Positions 55,078 through 64,000 of a stretch of DNA of 64,000 nucleotides are shown in pieces. The DNA lies in contig NC_081542.1 of NCBI RefSeq assembly GCF_901000735.1, positions 35,721,606 to 35,785,605 on the forward strand. Direction: 5' to 3'. Within the stretch, counting starts at the first letter, position 1; each line of letters opens with the position of its first letter. Under the pieces are notes generated by a model that searched no databases, was not told the origin of the DNA, and worked only from the letters and a program-made list of their open reading frames with translations. The stretch comes from Corylus avellana (lineage: Eukaryota; Streptophyta; Magnoliopsida; Fagales; Betulaceae). The position numbers and the translations under genes are program-made.

Positions 55078-57819
55078 GTGACTGTAACGCCCCGATATTT
55101 GGACTAGCAAATATCGAAGTCGTGACGCTGCAACTTTAGAAAATACAATCTTACAGCGGAGTATGTATATTTTTTTCTTTTTCTATGACCTAGGAATAAC
55201 TTACACAACACAGTTGAGCTGACTGAAATACCTCGAGGTGATATATTATTAAATGAAATAGAAACATGATTTTCATTACAACATATGTATACACTAGGTG
55301 TACCAAATATATGCCACAGACGGCACCTAAATTAACATAGTAATATCTATTAAGTTTACACACATCACCATACATAATAAAAACGATTAACATAAATGAG
55401 ACTTGCTCCATAGAGTAAGCATAAATCCTGCAGCAGATGGTCTATCAACCATCAAAACCAGTAAAAGGACCATCGTCCTCACTTTCTATCCCTGCATCAA
55501 GATCTATGTAAATATGACGTTATCATATTTACATAGGCAAACAAGTGAGTAATCTATTTTCCTAGATATAAAGACTAAAAAGACTAGTTTGAACAAATAA
55601 GATTAAAGACTAAAATATATAATAATGAATGAGTTGTGAATGCAGTGTAATGACAGATTAGTTTGTGTTTTATGATAATCTTTCTTCAGACCTCTTCTCA
55701 TGAGCTCTCAGCCCGCTTACGTCCGTTATGTCCCTCACACTTTAGAGGTTTACCTGTTTGGTGCTGGTAACTACACCGCCCCAGCTTAGTTATATATTAG
55801 GCCTTTTGGACGGTTATATACCCCCATCCACTGAGATACCGACAGTTCCTTGCGGCAATCCACCCAGCTTGTTCTTAAGGTGGCTATCTTATCAGCCCAT
55901 TTTATTAGACACATTATGCAGCAATTATATTGCAAAATTATATCAATAAGACAAAATAAGAATTCCTATAACAATAAAACAAAGCTAGTACTCAGTAAGT
56001 ATATCCATACTTACTCTCCTTAGTGTAGTATTCTGCTCCACTTCTGCATATAATACATACATACAAACAATACTTAGTTCATTCTCCAATAATATCATTG
56101 TTTAAAGACCCTCATCTTTTATATTTATTTATTATCCGTCACTTCATCTTTACTTACTCATTTTATTATATTAATCTAAGATAGTTACTTATAACTAGCT
56201 TTATGCCTGAATTCATTTTTGGTGACGAGGCTAATGGCCAGTATCACTAAATACAAACAAGTATTTATAAATAATATATATAAAACATGACTCATATTTT
56301 GGAGATGAGACCAATGGTCCGTACCTACCAAAGTATGAATCAAAATTTAAATGACAATAAAAGAAATGACTGAATGTAAATACTGAATTCATATTCTGGG
56401 GATGACCGCCAAAAATATGAATTAAAATTTAAATGACATAAAAGAAATAACTGAATGTAAATAATGCATATTTCGGGGATGAGATCAAATGGTCCTTACC
56501 GCCAGAAATATGAACAGAAATTTAAATGACATAAAAGAAATAACTGAATGTAAATAATGCATATTTCGGGGATGACATCAAATGGTCTTTACCGCCAGAA
56601 ATATGAACAGAAATTTAAATGACATAAAAGAAATAACTGAATGTAAATACTGTAAAGTAAATAATATATAGATAATATTATAAGTCCTTAATTGATTTTG
56701 TCCACTAACTCTTTATTATTAATTCACTTGTTCCATTACTTTATTTTACATTATACGCTTATTGGGTCTTTAAACAATTAAATGAGGACAAGTAATAAAA
56801 GCAATAAATCATGATTTTTATACAAGAAACACTTACCCAATAATCCTTTAGAAGTAAAACTCCACCAAATCTTCTCTAGGTAGCTAGTTTTAGAAAAACG
56901 CTTGAACACTACAAGAAAGATCTAGGCTATATGGTATTTGACTAGAACTAAGAAATAAAATGAAAGGAGGAGCAAACAATTTTACTTGTTCTAAGATTGT
57001 AAATAAAAAGCAAGTGAAAGTGACTATAGCTTAGGCTCTATTTATAAGAGAATGAATGGTTAGGATTTATTTTTTAAACCTTTGATCTAAGGGTTGAGAT
57101 GTATTTAAGCAAAAGAATGAACCTAGTCCATATTTCATACTCTATACCAATTAGAATTTTCGTCCAAAATGAGGGCAGTGTATCCCGATCCATTTTTCAA
57201 TGTCCAAACGTACTCCGATTGACATGAAATTTTGAGAGTAGATAGAGGACTCCGAGACAAACATTTTATATTTTTGGTTCGACTTCATCCGAGTTCGTTT
57301 GAGTCTACTTTTGGCCTATACAAAGTTTCCAATTCAACTTAGGCTTTAACTATTTGCATTCCCACTTGGCCACTTGCCTTATTAAATCATTATAATCATG
57401 ATATTTACTATAATCATCATTACTAGAAGACTTTAAGCTTTCAACAAAGGTGGCTAGCCTTGGTATCTTTCTTAAGCAGTTTTAATCTCATTTAGACAGT
57501 ATGAAAATTAAGACACTGCTTTTTTAGGCTAAAAAACTGAAAAGCTTCAAATTAATTTATGACTTCGCTAAACACCAATATAAATAATTTATTCACTAGA
57601 TTGGGTTTGATTATGCCCATAAACATATTAGTGAAGCTAAATTTTTAGAATTGAAGTAATATACATAAGAGGTCAAAAATCAATGTAATATACCTTTAAC
57701 ACTAAATAGTTATTTAATATCATTAATCCACATATCATTGTTCTAATTTATCGATTATATTTTTAATCTATTTAATATTATTTAAATAAGAGTTTTAAAA
57801 TCTAGGTCGTTACAGTGAC
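55078..57819 (-). mobile_element. 2.7-kb solo-LTR-like insertion, TSD GTGAC
   Basis: The body 55083-57814 starts TGTAACGCCCCGATATTTGG and ends TCTAGGTCGTTACA, so its ends are TGTAAC...GTTACA. The 5 bp on each side are GTGAC (55078-55082 and 57815-57819). It contains no coding sequence. Read on the minus strand it has a TATA-like box (in reverse CTTATAAATAGAG, about 57037-57049), about 770 bp from the minus-strand start. Ends, TSD and promoter position fit a solo LTR of a gypsy-type element. It splits gag from pol of the host copia element. An internal tandem repeat is listed separately. Confidence 0.75.
56220..56650. repeat. Tandem repeat of about 105 bp in the solo LTR
   Basis: Three to four units share ATATTTCGGGGATGA, CAAATGGTC, TTACCGCCAGAAATATGAA and AATTTAAATGACATAAAAGA followed by ATAACTGAATGTAAATA. 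The last two are nearly identical; the first is diverged. Confidence 0.8.
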
Positions 57820-58680
57820 CACAGCAGCCTTATGACTAGGAGCTCGATGATTCCCACGAGAGAGCCTTTTTCTGCATTCACTATACCTGTGGCCAAATTT
57901 CTGACAATAGTGGTACTGGATATTCCGATTGGATGAGGAAGACCCGACAGAAATAGAATTAGGGGCACGCATATTGCGGGATGCAGTGGCCATGACCATC
58001 TCAGAGGTGTGTAACTTCATAGTGGCGAATCGGGTCTCTTCTGAAACAAGTTCACTAAGAGCACTGTCCAAGGATGGCAGAAGTGAGCAGTGAAGAAGAG
58101 AAGCTCGAGTATGCTCAAACTCATCTCGAATTGCTGCAAGAAACTCAGCTAGGCGCATGCTATCATGAAAAGTGATGTATTCATAGGCATCAACCATATT
58201 CCTCCACTTAGGCTCACATAGTGCTCATTGATTCCAAAGACAAGTCATTTGTGAATAAAAATCAGTAATACTCTGACCTGGTTCCTGACGCATGCGATGA
58301 AGCTTGGTCACAATCTGAAACCGCTGAGCAAGGTCGGTAGTGCTGTAGCGCTGAGCTAACATGTCCCAGACATCTTTGGCATTGTCAAGATTGCCAAATG
58401 TCATGCTAATGGAGACAACACAAGTGTTGGAGAACTAAGAGATAATCCTGTAATGGATACTTTTCCATGTGCGGAGGCGGGTAGAGAAAGCCGCAGCAGG
58501 TTCCTCTTCTCCAGCAAGAGGTTTAGGTTTTTCACCAGAAACATACTCCCAAAGACAATGTCTTTTGAGCCACCTATTCATATTTTAAGACCAAGCTAGA
58601 TAATTGGAGCCATCGAGAATAATAGGGATAGGTTGGGAAATATCTTTGGTGTTTGGGAGAGTGGTAGTAGGTACGGCCAT
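57802..58680 (-). pseudogene. Copia gag with altered zinc knuckle
   Basis: Minus strand from ATG at 58678-58680 (MAVPTTTLPNTKDISQ). It carries the copia gag pattern: LDGSNYLAWS, LDNAKDVWDMLAQRYS, FYSQMTCLWN, MVDAYEYITFHDSMRLAEFL, then the nucleic-acid-binding knuckle. At least three premature stops occur upstream of 58197; by comparison with related gags two look like Gln codons turned to TAA or TAG. The knuckle reads YHYCQKFGHRYSEC, so the first Cys of CX2CX4HX4C is Tyr. The frame runs into the solo LTR at 57814. The gag is therefore dead on several counts. Confidence 0.85.
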
Positions 58681-58705
58681 TTTTTTTTTTTTTTTTTTTT
58701 TTTGG
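58681..58705. repeat. Homopolymer T run before gag ATG
   Basis: About 24 T (A on the coding strand) directly upstream of the gag start codon. Confidence 0.9.
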
Positions 58706-59350
58706 AATATAAGCCGGTGTGGTTGGGTGTAGGATAGGTTCTATGAGCCTGGTAAGAGGATCGAATCTGGTGTGGCCGAGTGTATGATAGGGGATATGAG
58801 CTTGTTTTTAGGGGTTAGGATCTGGTGTGGCTGAGTGTATAATAAGGAATATAAGCTTGGTTAAAAAGGGGCTAAGTCTAGTGTTGTTGAGTGTATTACA
58901 AGTCTGTGGGCTCAAAAATAAAAAATAATCTAGTGTGGTCGATTGTAGTGCAACTAGGTGAGCTCAAAAAAATAACTTACAAAGGTGGCAGCGCGTGGAG
59001 GCACGCGGTGGCTCCTGGTGGCGCGTGCTTCAACTGGTTTGACAGATCGACAACCTCCGATCACGAATATGTGATTCGTTTCTGAAAACGGCTGACAGGG
59101 GCGGCCCGTGGTGGCCGGAAACAGTGCGTGCGGAGGTTCAAAATTCCATAGAAAGTTGTGGCGGCACATGGGATCTCCTGGTGGCATGTTCTTTTGACAG
59201 GCCAATAGATCGGCAGCCTCCGATCTGGATTCAGGAGCTATTTTTCTGAAAAATGGCTGACTGGGCGGTGCATTGTGGCCAGAGGTGGCTCATGAGGCAC
59301 GTGAATAGTGACACAAACACTTACGACGGCGCGTGAGAGCGCGTTGAACT
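58706..59350. repeat. Copia leader tandem repeats
   Basis: 58706-58970: about five degenerate units of 50-60 bp carrying TCTGGTGTGGCCGAGTGTAT, then GATAGGGGATATGAGCTTG. 58983-59330: two units of about 175 bp with GGCAGCGCGTGG..., GACAGATCGACAACCTCCGATC and AAACGGCTGACAGGGGCGG. Together they fill the leader between PBS and gag. Confidence 0.75.
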
Positions 59351-59501
59351 TCAGAATGACGATCTGCGAACTCCACAGGATAGATCAGATTGTTTTTTAG
59401 CCTGTTGGTATAATAGTTATACCAAAACAAGATCGAAAAAGCCTTTAAATTGTGTGAAGAACGAACTGATTTCCTACTTCTCTAGACAAGACCAAAACTT
59501 G

Positions 59502-59513
59502 GCTCTGATACCA
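59502..59513 (-). other. Copia primer-binding site
   Basis: On the minus strand TGGTATCAGAGC follows the LTR directly. This is the standard site complementary to the 3' end of initiator tRNA-Met used by plant copia elements. Confidence 0.92.
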
Positions 59514-59733
59514 TGTTAAAATAAACTAGAGAATATAGGGATAAACTGGATATTGTATTTCTGTGTGATTTGAACTGTATACAATGAAGCCTATTTATAG
59601 TTGAATAAGGACAAATAAAATAAGAAATACAATCATGGAATTAATGTACAATATTACCGAATAATATCAATATATATACAGGAAAAATATATCAAATCAG
59701 CAATAATGGTGATTATCAGAATATATTCTAACA
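59514..59733 (-). repeat. Copia 5' LTR
   Basis: 220 bp, TGTTAAAATAAACTAGAG...TATATTCTAACA on the plus strand. Confidence 0.92.
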
Positions 59734-60089
59734 CACTGCATGTCACGAATTTGGTTTCAATTTTTTTTCCCTCAATTGATTTATAGAATTTTGATGGTGA
59801 TTTTGGGTTCTTTGGGTCTTAATTGCATTGCTTATATATATATGGAAAATGCTAAAGGCCCAACTATTTTGCCCAACTTTGGGCCAACTTTTGCCTTATT
59901 TTTTAATTTTAAAAAAATAAAAATAAAAAATGAAAAAAATGTGCAAACTCTATAGGAGAGATCAGACCTTTTTGAGCCTGTTGGTATAATAGTTATACCA
60001 AAACAAGATCGAAAAAGCCTTTAAATTGCGTGAAGAACGAACTGACTTCCTACTTCTCTAGACAAGACCAAAACTTGGATATGATACCA

Positions 60090-60309
60090 TGTTAAAATAA
60101 ATTAGAGAATATAGGGATAAACTGAATATTGTATTTCTGTGTGATTTGAACTATATACAATGAAGCTTATTGATAGTTGAATAAGGCCAGATAAAATAGG
60201 AAATACAATAATGAAATTAATGTACAATATTACAGAATAATATTAATATATATACAAGGAAAATATATCAAATCAGCAATAATGGTGATTATCAGAATAT
60301 ATTCTAACA
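60090..60309 (-). repeat. Duplicated extra copia LTR
   Basis: A third LTR copy, 220 bp, produced by the 577-bp tandem duplication rather than by transposition. Confidence 0.88.
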
Positions 60310-60429
60310 CACTGCATGTCACGAATTTCGTTTCAATTTTTTTTCCCTCAATTGATTTATAGAATTTTGATGGTGATTTTGGGTTCTCTCGGTCTTAATT
60401 GCATTGCTTATATATATATGGAAAGTGCT

Positions 60430-60787
60430 AAAGGCTCAACTATTTTGCCCAACTTTGGGCCAACTTTTGCCTTATTTTTTAATTTAAAAAAAATAAAAAT
60501 AAAAAATGAAAAAAATGTGTGAAGCAATAATTTTTTTTTGGTCCTTCTTTTATTTGGTATTTTTTAAAAAATAAAAATTGGTATTTTTCTTCATAATAGT
60601 GTTATTTTTTTTTTTAAAAAAAAAAATGGCATTATTATGAAGAAAAATACATTTTTTTTTTTTTTAAAAAAAAAATACCAAATAAAAAGAAGGACAAAAA
60701 AAATATATTATTGCTTCACACATTTTTTTTTAATTAAAAAATAAGGTAAAAGTTGGCCCAAAATTGGGCAAAATAGTTGGGTCCCTA
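60430..60787. mobile_element. Palindromic MITE (near-perfect hairpin)
   Basis: The arms are nearly complete inverted copies around a centre near 60613. The left arm has ACTATTTTGCCCAACTTTGG, TTTTTGGTCCTTCTTTTATTTGG and TTTTTCTTCATAATA; the right arm has their complements (TTATGAAGAAAAATAC, AATAAAAAGAAGGAC, AAATTGGGCAAAATAGT). Arm length is about 175 bp. It has no coding content. Part of the left arm is duplicated at 59835-59943. Confidence 0.85.
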
Positions 60788-61629
60788 TTATCCCTCCAAC
60801 TAATAACACCAAGATAACAATTTTCTCCGAGCTTGTCTCTGCCCTCTCCTTTCCAAGCTGCCTTTGGTCCCCTTCCATTACTGCCTCACCCACCCCATCA
60901 TCTTCATTCACTCCTCCCCAGCTGCTTCACCATGAATAGCCCCCAACCAGAATCCGACCACATAAATACTCAAACACATAATTGTCTATTTAACGACATC
61001 AAACTCATTAATAAATTAAGCAGGATTAAACCCAAACTTTAAATTTAAAAATGAGTTTTAAGGTTCTTTAAAATCTAAAAAGTTTAACTTTCCTCAAATT
61101 TGACATCTTTCCTGTTACGTGTTTGTAAAATAATTCACGTAACAGCCTGTCATCTAACCATGTCGATCACAGTAGCCTATACATCTTGCTTTTGTTGCAT
61201 TAATTACCCACAACTTTCTACCTGCGAGCAGTCATTTTTCTTTAAAGATTAGTGCTCAAGCAGAAAGTTTCTCAACGTGTAGCAAAATTTGTCATAAAGG
61301 CCAATAAATTTGGAGGGTTTTTTTTTAAAAAAAAAAAATGAAAAAGAAACAAATGCACTCGTGGACCGTGGTTTCACTTTGCACCGAGAAAATTAACTTT
61401 AAGACATAAGCGGCCATCACTATAAAATGGTCATCACAACTCTATTCAAATCTGGGACCAAACTACATGTATCTGGTTCCATGTGCCACTCCTTGCATTA
61501 TATTTATAGAATCTAGTTGTCGCAAACACAAAACGTACTCGGTACTCGCATTTTGAAAATATCAAAAAGAAAGTTTTCAAAAAGGAATTCGAGAAAGTGA
61601 GAAACAAACCACATTTAATTTACTGCTTA
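60788..61629. other. Region downstream of UGT72 pseudogene
   Basis: No gene recognised. 60833-60930 is C/T-rich. The rest is AT-rich and, given the orientation of the pseudogene, includes its former 3' UTR near 61560-61629. Confidence 0.45.
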
Positions 61630-62421
61630 TTACTTTTCTTTGCTACTCTTCCAGATCTGAGCCACCTCCGCTAGTGATTTTGTTGACAACCCTTCTTGGC
61701 TCAAAGCCCTTTCAACTGCATTCTTTACTTCTTTCATTTTGCTCCTTAGCAATTTTCCTTCTTCTCCCTCAATTACCCCTCTTGCGTAGTTTGCAATATC
61801 TTTGTGTCCCACCAGGCCTTTATCATTGACTTTGACCCTCAAAGCAACCTTCAAATCATCAGCTAACAGTACAGAGTTCATCCTTTGCTCCGCGTAGAGT
61901 GGCCATGCAATCAACGGTACGCCATGCAGAATGCTCTCCAGGGTTGAATTCCACCCACAGTGGCTCAGGAACCCCCCGGTCGAGGCATGCTTTAGGATTT
62001 GCACCTGAGGAGCCAAGGAGGGCACCACTAGACCCAACCCTTTTGTCCTCTCCAAGAACCCGTCCGGTAGAAAAGCAAAAGGATCATATGCGCTTTGTCC
62101 GCTGAAGTAAGCGGCATCCGCAGCTTTCTCATTTGGGCTCCTAACAACCCAAAGAAATCTCTGCCCGCTCATTTCAAGTCCTAAGGCCAATTCATGTAGC
62201 TGCTCATGTGAAAGCGTCCCACCGCTACCAAATGAAACGAATAACACTGAATTATTTGGCTGCTTATCCAACCACCTCAAACACTCGGAACCTTCAACCC
62301 CATGGTCTGAACCGAACTGAACAAGCGGTCCAACTGGGTAAACAGGTGGCCTGCCCTCTTTCCTTCCATCAAAGCTTTAAAACAATCGGGTTCTAACTCC
62401 AGAAAGCTATTAACCATAATT
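61630..62421 (-). pseudogene. UGT72B-like pseudogene, CACTA-disrupted
   Basis: The 3' half of a second UGT72 gene, in opposite orientation to 49609-51033 and nearly identical to it. The frame is open from about 62330 down to TAA at 61630-61632 and covers the donor domain and PSPG box. Three lesions are visible. First, near 62360-62370 the coding strand reads GAAGGAAAGAGGG where the intact copy has GAAGAAAAAGAGGG, a 1-bp loss that shifts the frame. Second, the invariant first Trp of the PSPG box is Leu (PSLAPQ instead of PSWAPQ). Third, similarity stops at 62421 in the Met-Val-Asn-Ser segment, where a CACTA terminus begins; the 5' half must lie beyond the window. The C-terminus (IWKSSKEK) is longer than that of the intact copy. 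Confidence 0.93.
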
Positions 62422-62667
62422 CACTATAAGAAATTTACTCATCAGGGACGACTTATTAGGGGCGACTATAATAGTTAAGTATTAGTGTCCACATCAACGT
62501 GGACGCTAATAATGGGTCGAAAGGTTGAATATTAGCGTCCACTGTAATAAGTCGACTCTAATATATACACGAGAATTATTCAAGGGGCGGGAAAAATATA
62601 AGCGGCCAAAAAAAAACTTTTACGCTAATAGTGTACCAACAAGTGGACGCTAAAAGCTGGCAAAATA

Positions 62668-62767
62668 NNNNNNNNNNNNNNNNNNNNNNNNNNNNNNNNN
62701 NNNNNNNNNNNNNNNNNNNNNNNNNNNNNNNNNNNNNNNNNNNNNNNNNNNNNNNNNNNNNNNNNNN
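62668..62767. other. Assembly gap, 100 N
   Basis: 100 N within the subterminal array of the second CACTA copy. Confidence 0.99.
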
Positions 62768-62846
62768 TATTAGCGTCAACTTGGAGAGTGGACGCTAATA
62801 CTTAAGCATTAGGGTCGACTTTAGTGGACCCTAAAGAGTAGGTAGA

Positions 62847-63216
62847 AAAATAAAAGGGGAAACTTCACTTACCCCCCTATACTTTCGCGTTTTTTGCTGA
62901 CACCCCCCCATTGTTCAAAACCTCTCACTTTGGTGTATCAAACTTTCGTTTCCTTTCAAATATCATCCTACCGTTAGCTTTTGACCTTTCTACCCCTAAT
63001 TTTTTTTTAAAAAAAATTATTTTTAATAAAAAATAAGGGCACGATTGTAATTTTCCAACCTTTCCGTTAGCATTTACTGTTAAATCCTAACGAAAGGGGC
63101 AAAGTGAAAAGAAACGAGTTTGATACATCAAAGTGAAAGGTTTGAACAATGGGGGAGGGGTGTCTGCAAAAGCATGAAAGTATAGAGGGGGGTAAGTAAA
63201 GTTCCCCAAAATAAAA
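62847..63216. mobile_element. Mutator-type MITE family 2, 9-bp TSD
   Basis: The body 62856-63207 (352 bp) has inverted ends of about 95 bp: GGGGAAACTTCACTTACCCC on the left and, inverted, GGGGAACTTTACTTACCCCC on the right, continuing through ATTGTTCAAA and TATCAAAC. The TSD AAAATAAAA is exact (62847-62855, 63208-63216). Non-coding. It is nested in the CACTA subterminal array. Confidence 0.88.
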
Positions 63217-63227
63217 ATAAAAATAAA

Positions 63228-63600
63228 ACCAAAATTGCTAACCAACAGAAGTCGACTAAAGTGAATGAGACCCATTATTAAGCGTCCCACTTTGAAAGTG
63301 AGCCGTAATACTTAAGCATTGGTCGACTGGTGGGCCTAAAATGTTGAAAAGAAATAAAAAAATATGTGGGGTGTGAAGGAGAAAGTGACTAAAATAGGTC
63401 ATTGGTGTCTTGTCGAATGCCTTTCGGTCCTTTTTTACGGTGCGATCGATGCGCGATAGAACCAAGAATGATACATGGTGATTTTGTTGTGCGATCCCGA
63501 ATGCACCCAGTGCGTTGATGTAATAACGCCAGAATGTTCCAAACCAATATTGATTATTGCGATGCGTCATAGCAATAGCAGAATAGTTCAAATATATATA
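63228..63600. repeat. Noisy copy of CACTA array and palindrome cluster
   Basis: Contains recognisable but heavily indel-ridden versions of the GCGTCCAC units (63240-63330) and of the GCGATCGATCGC cluster (63440-63580). Confidence 0.6.
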
Positions 63601-64000
63601 TAGAAAGTATATATATATATATTTTATTGCTACTTGATAGTGTCTACACTAAAATTGTGTATATATCACTGCATAGTTTAAAATTTTCAAATAAAGTGAC
63701 ACAATATGCACCGTTAAATATAACAAAATAAAATTTTAACCGTAAAAGTAAAGCTCTCCCTTTCACTTAATATTCCATATGTACAGTTGTTTCAATATAT
63801 ATATATATATATATATATGTTTTTTTTTAAAAAAAAAGGAAAAATTCTTCTATTTCAATTCCATCCTCCTAAAGAAAGATTTTAATTTGTATATATTTGC
63901 CATTTGGTTAGGAGTTACATTTGGAGGATAAAGTTTTCATTTGGACTAATTTGAAGAGTTAATTCCCATTTCGTAATTCATATTAAATTTTACAGATCTA

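Larger units (their letters stand above)
51269..59738 (-). mobile_element. Complete Ty1/copia element with 5-bp TSD CACTG
   Basis: Left LTR 51274-51868 and right LTR 59514-59733 begin TGTTAAAATAAA and end TTCTAACA on the plus strand. Both outer flanks are CACTG (51269-51273, 59734-59738), a perfect 5-bp TSD. Transcription runs leftward: PBS at 59502-59513, gag below 58680, then protease-integrase, RT and RNase H, and a purine tract next to 51869. This Gag-Pol order (integrase before RT) defines copia. The element is interrupted by a MITE in its left LTR and by a 2.7-kb LTR-like insertion between gag and pol, and carries many coding lesions. Confidence 0.95.
59368..60521. repeat. 577-bp tandem duplication across the copia end
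   Basis: Unit 1 is about 59368-59943 and unit 2 about 59944-60521. Each contains part of the copia leader, the PBS region, the whole 220-bp LTR, the flanking CACTGCATGTCACGAATTT and about 100 bp of the left arm of the palindromic MITE. The junction lies at AAAAATGTG|CAAACTC (about 59943). Unit 2's PBS is mutated (GATATGATACCA). Confidence 0.88.
62422..64000 (+). mobile_element. Second CACTA family member, left end (runs off window)
   Basis: It starts CACTATAAGAAATTTACTCA, followed by GACGACTTATTAGGGGCGACT, matching the left end of the 24835/24900 element. The same subterminal sequence follows (GGCGGGAAAAATATAAG, GCGTCCAC units). 63650-64000 is nearly identical to 26717-27060, and 63360-63590 is a diverged copy of 28905-29180. 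The element is inserted in the UGT72 pseudogene coding sequence after ATAATT. Its right end and coding genes are outside the window. Confidence 0.85.

Noticed and set aside
56912..56930. CACTACAAGAAAGATC, a possible CACTA terminus
   Set aside because: Lies inside the solo-LTR-like element with no subterminal array and no partner end.

Overview
This window is nuclear DNA of a flowering plant, most likely a woody eudicot. Genes carry GT-AG introns, two genes are clear plant families, and most of the rest is plant transposable elements in several nested layers. Three runs of N (31374-31473, 33668-33887, 62668-62767) mark assembly gaps. No bacterial or organellar features were seen, and the species cannot be named from the sequence.

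Layout. 1-785: 3' end of a Ty1/copia element. 1646-3986 and 4576-5060: two minus-strand LINE-type insertions, both still bracketed by long target-site duplications (TSDs). 5536-17511: the last four exons of a plus-strand P-type PPR gene resembling Arabidopsis At2g35130. Its introns are swollen by a hAT-like element, a copia LTR, LTR-like direct repeats, a LINE tail and a degenerate minisatellite. 17512-24834: AT-rich flank, two LTR-like blocks and CACTA-like debris. 24835-48810: what looks like one very large CACTA (En/Spm) element of about 24 kb. It has CACTA termini, subterminal arrays of inverted repeats built on a GCGTCCACTT core, a decayed TNPD-type transposase (37612-41004) and a TNPA-type Transposase_24 protein (41451-43378). 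It also holds cargo: the C-terminal five exons of the splicing factor gene SF3A2 (44852-46797), a probable ATAD3 exon (43864-43911), two unrecognised exon-like pieces and a gypsy-type Transposase_32 pseudogene. A 2.2-kb near-duplicate pair flanks a gap inside it. 48811-51033: an intact UGT72-type glucosyltransferase gene. 51274-59733: a complete but dead minus-strand copia element with a 5-bp TSD, itself hit by a Mutator-type MITE and by a 2.7-kb solo-LTR-like element. 59368-60521: a 577-bp tandem duplication across the copia end. 60430-60787: a palindromic MITE. 61630-62421: an inverted second copy of the UGT72 gene, broken by a frameshift and by a second member of the same CACTA family (62422 to the window end).

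Working genes. Only the UGT72 gene (49609-51033) is complete here. The PPR gene looks functional, but its 5' exons lie outside the window or in sequence not recognised. Everything else is mobile-element protein, captured gene fragment or pseudogene. The most interesting biology is the CACTA family: it appears to carry fragments of at least two unrelated host genes with introns retained, and a second member has inactivated one of two inverted UGT72 copies.
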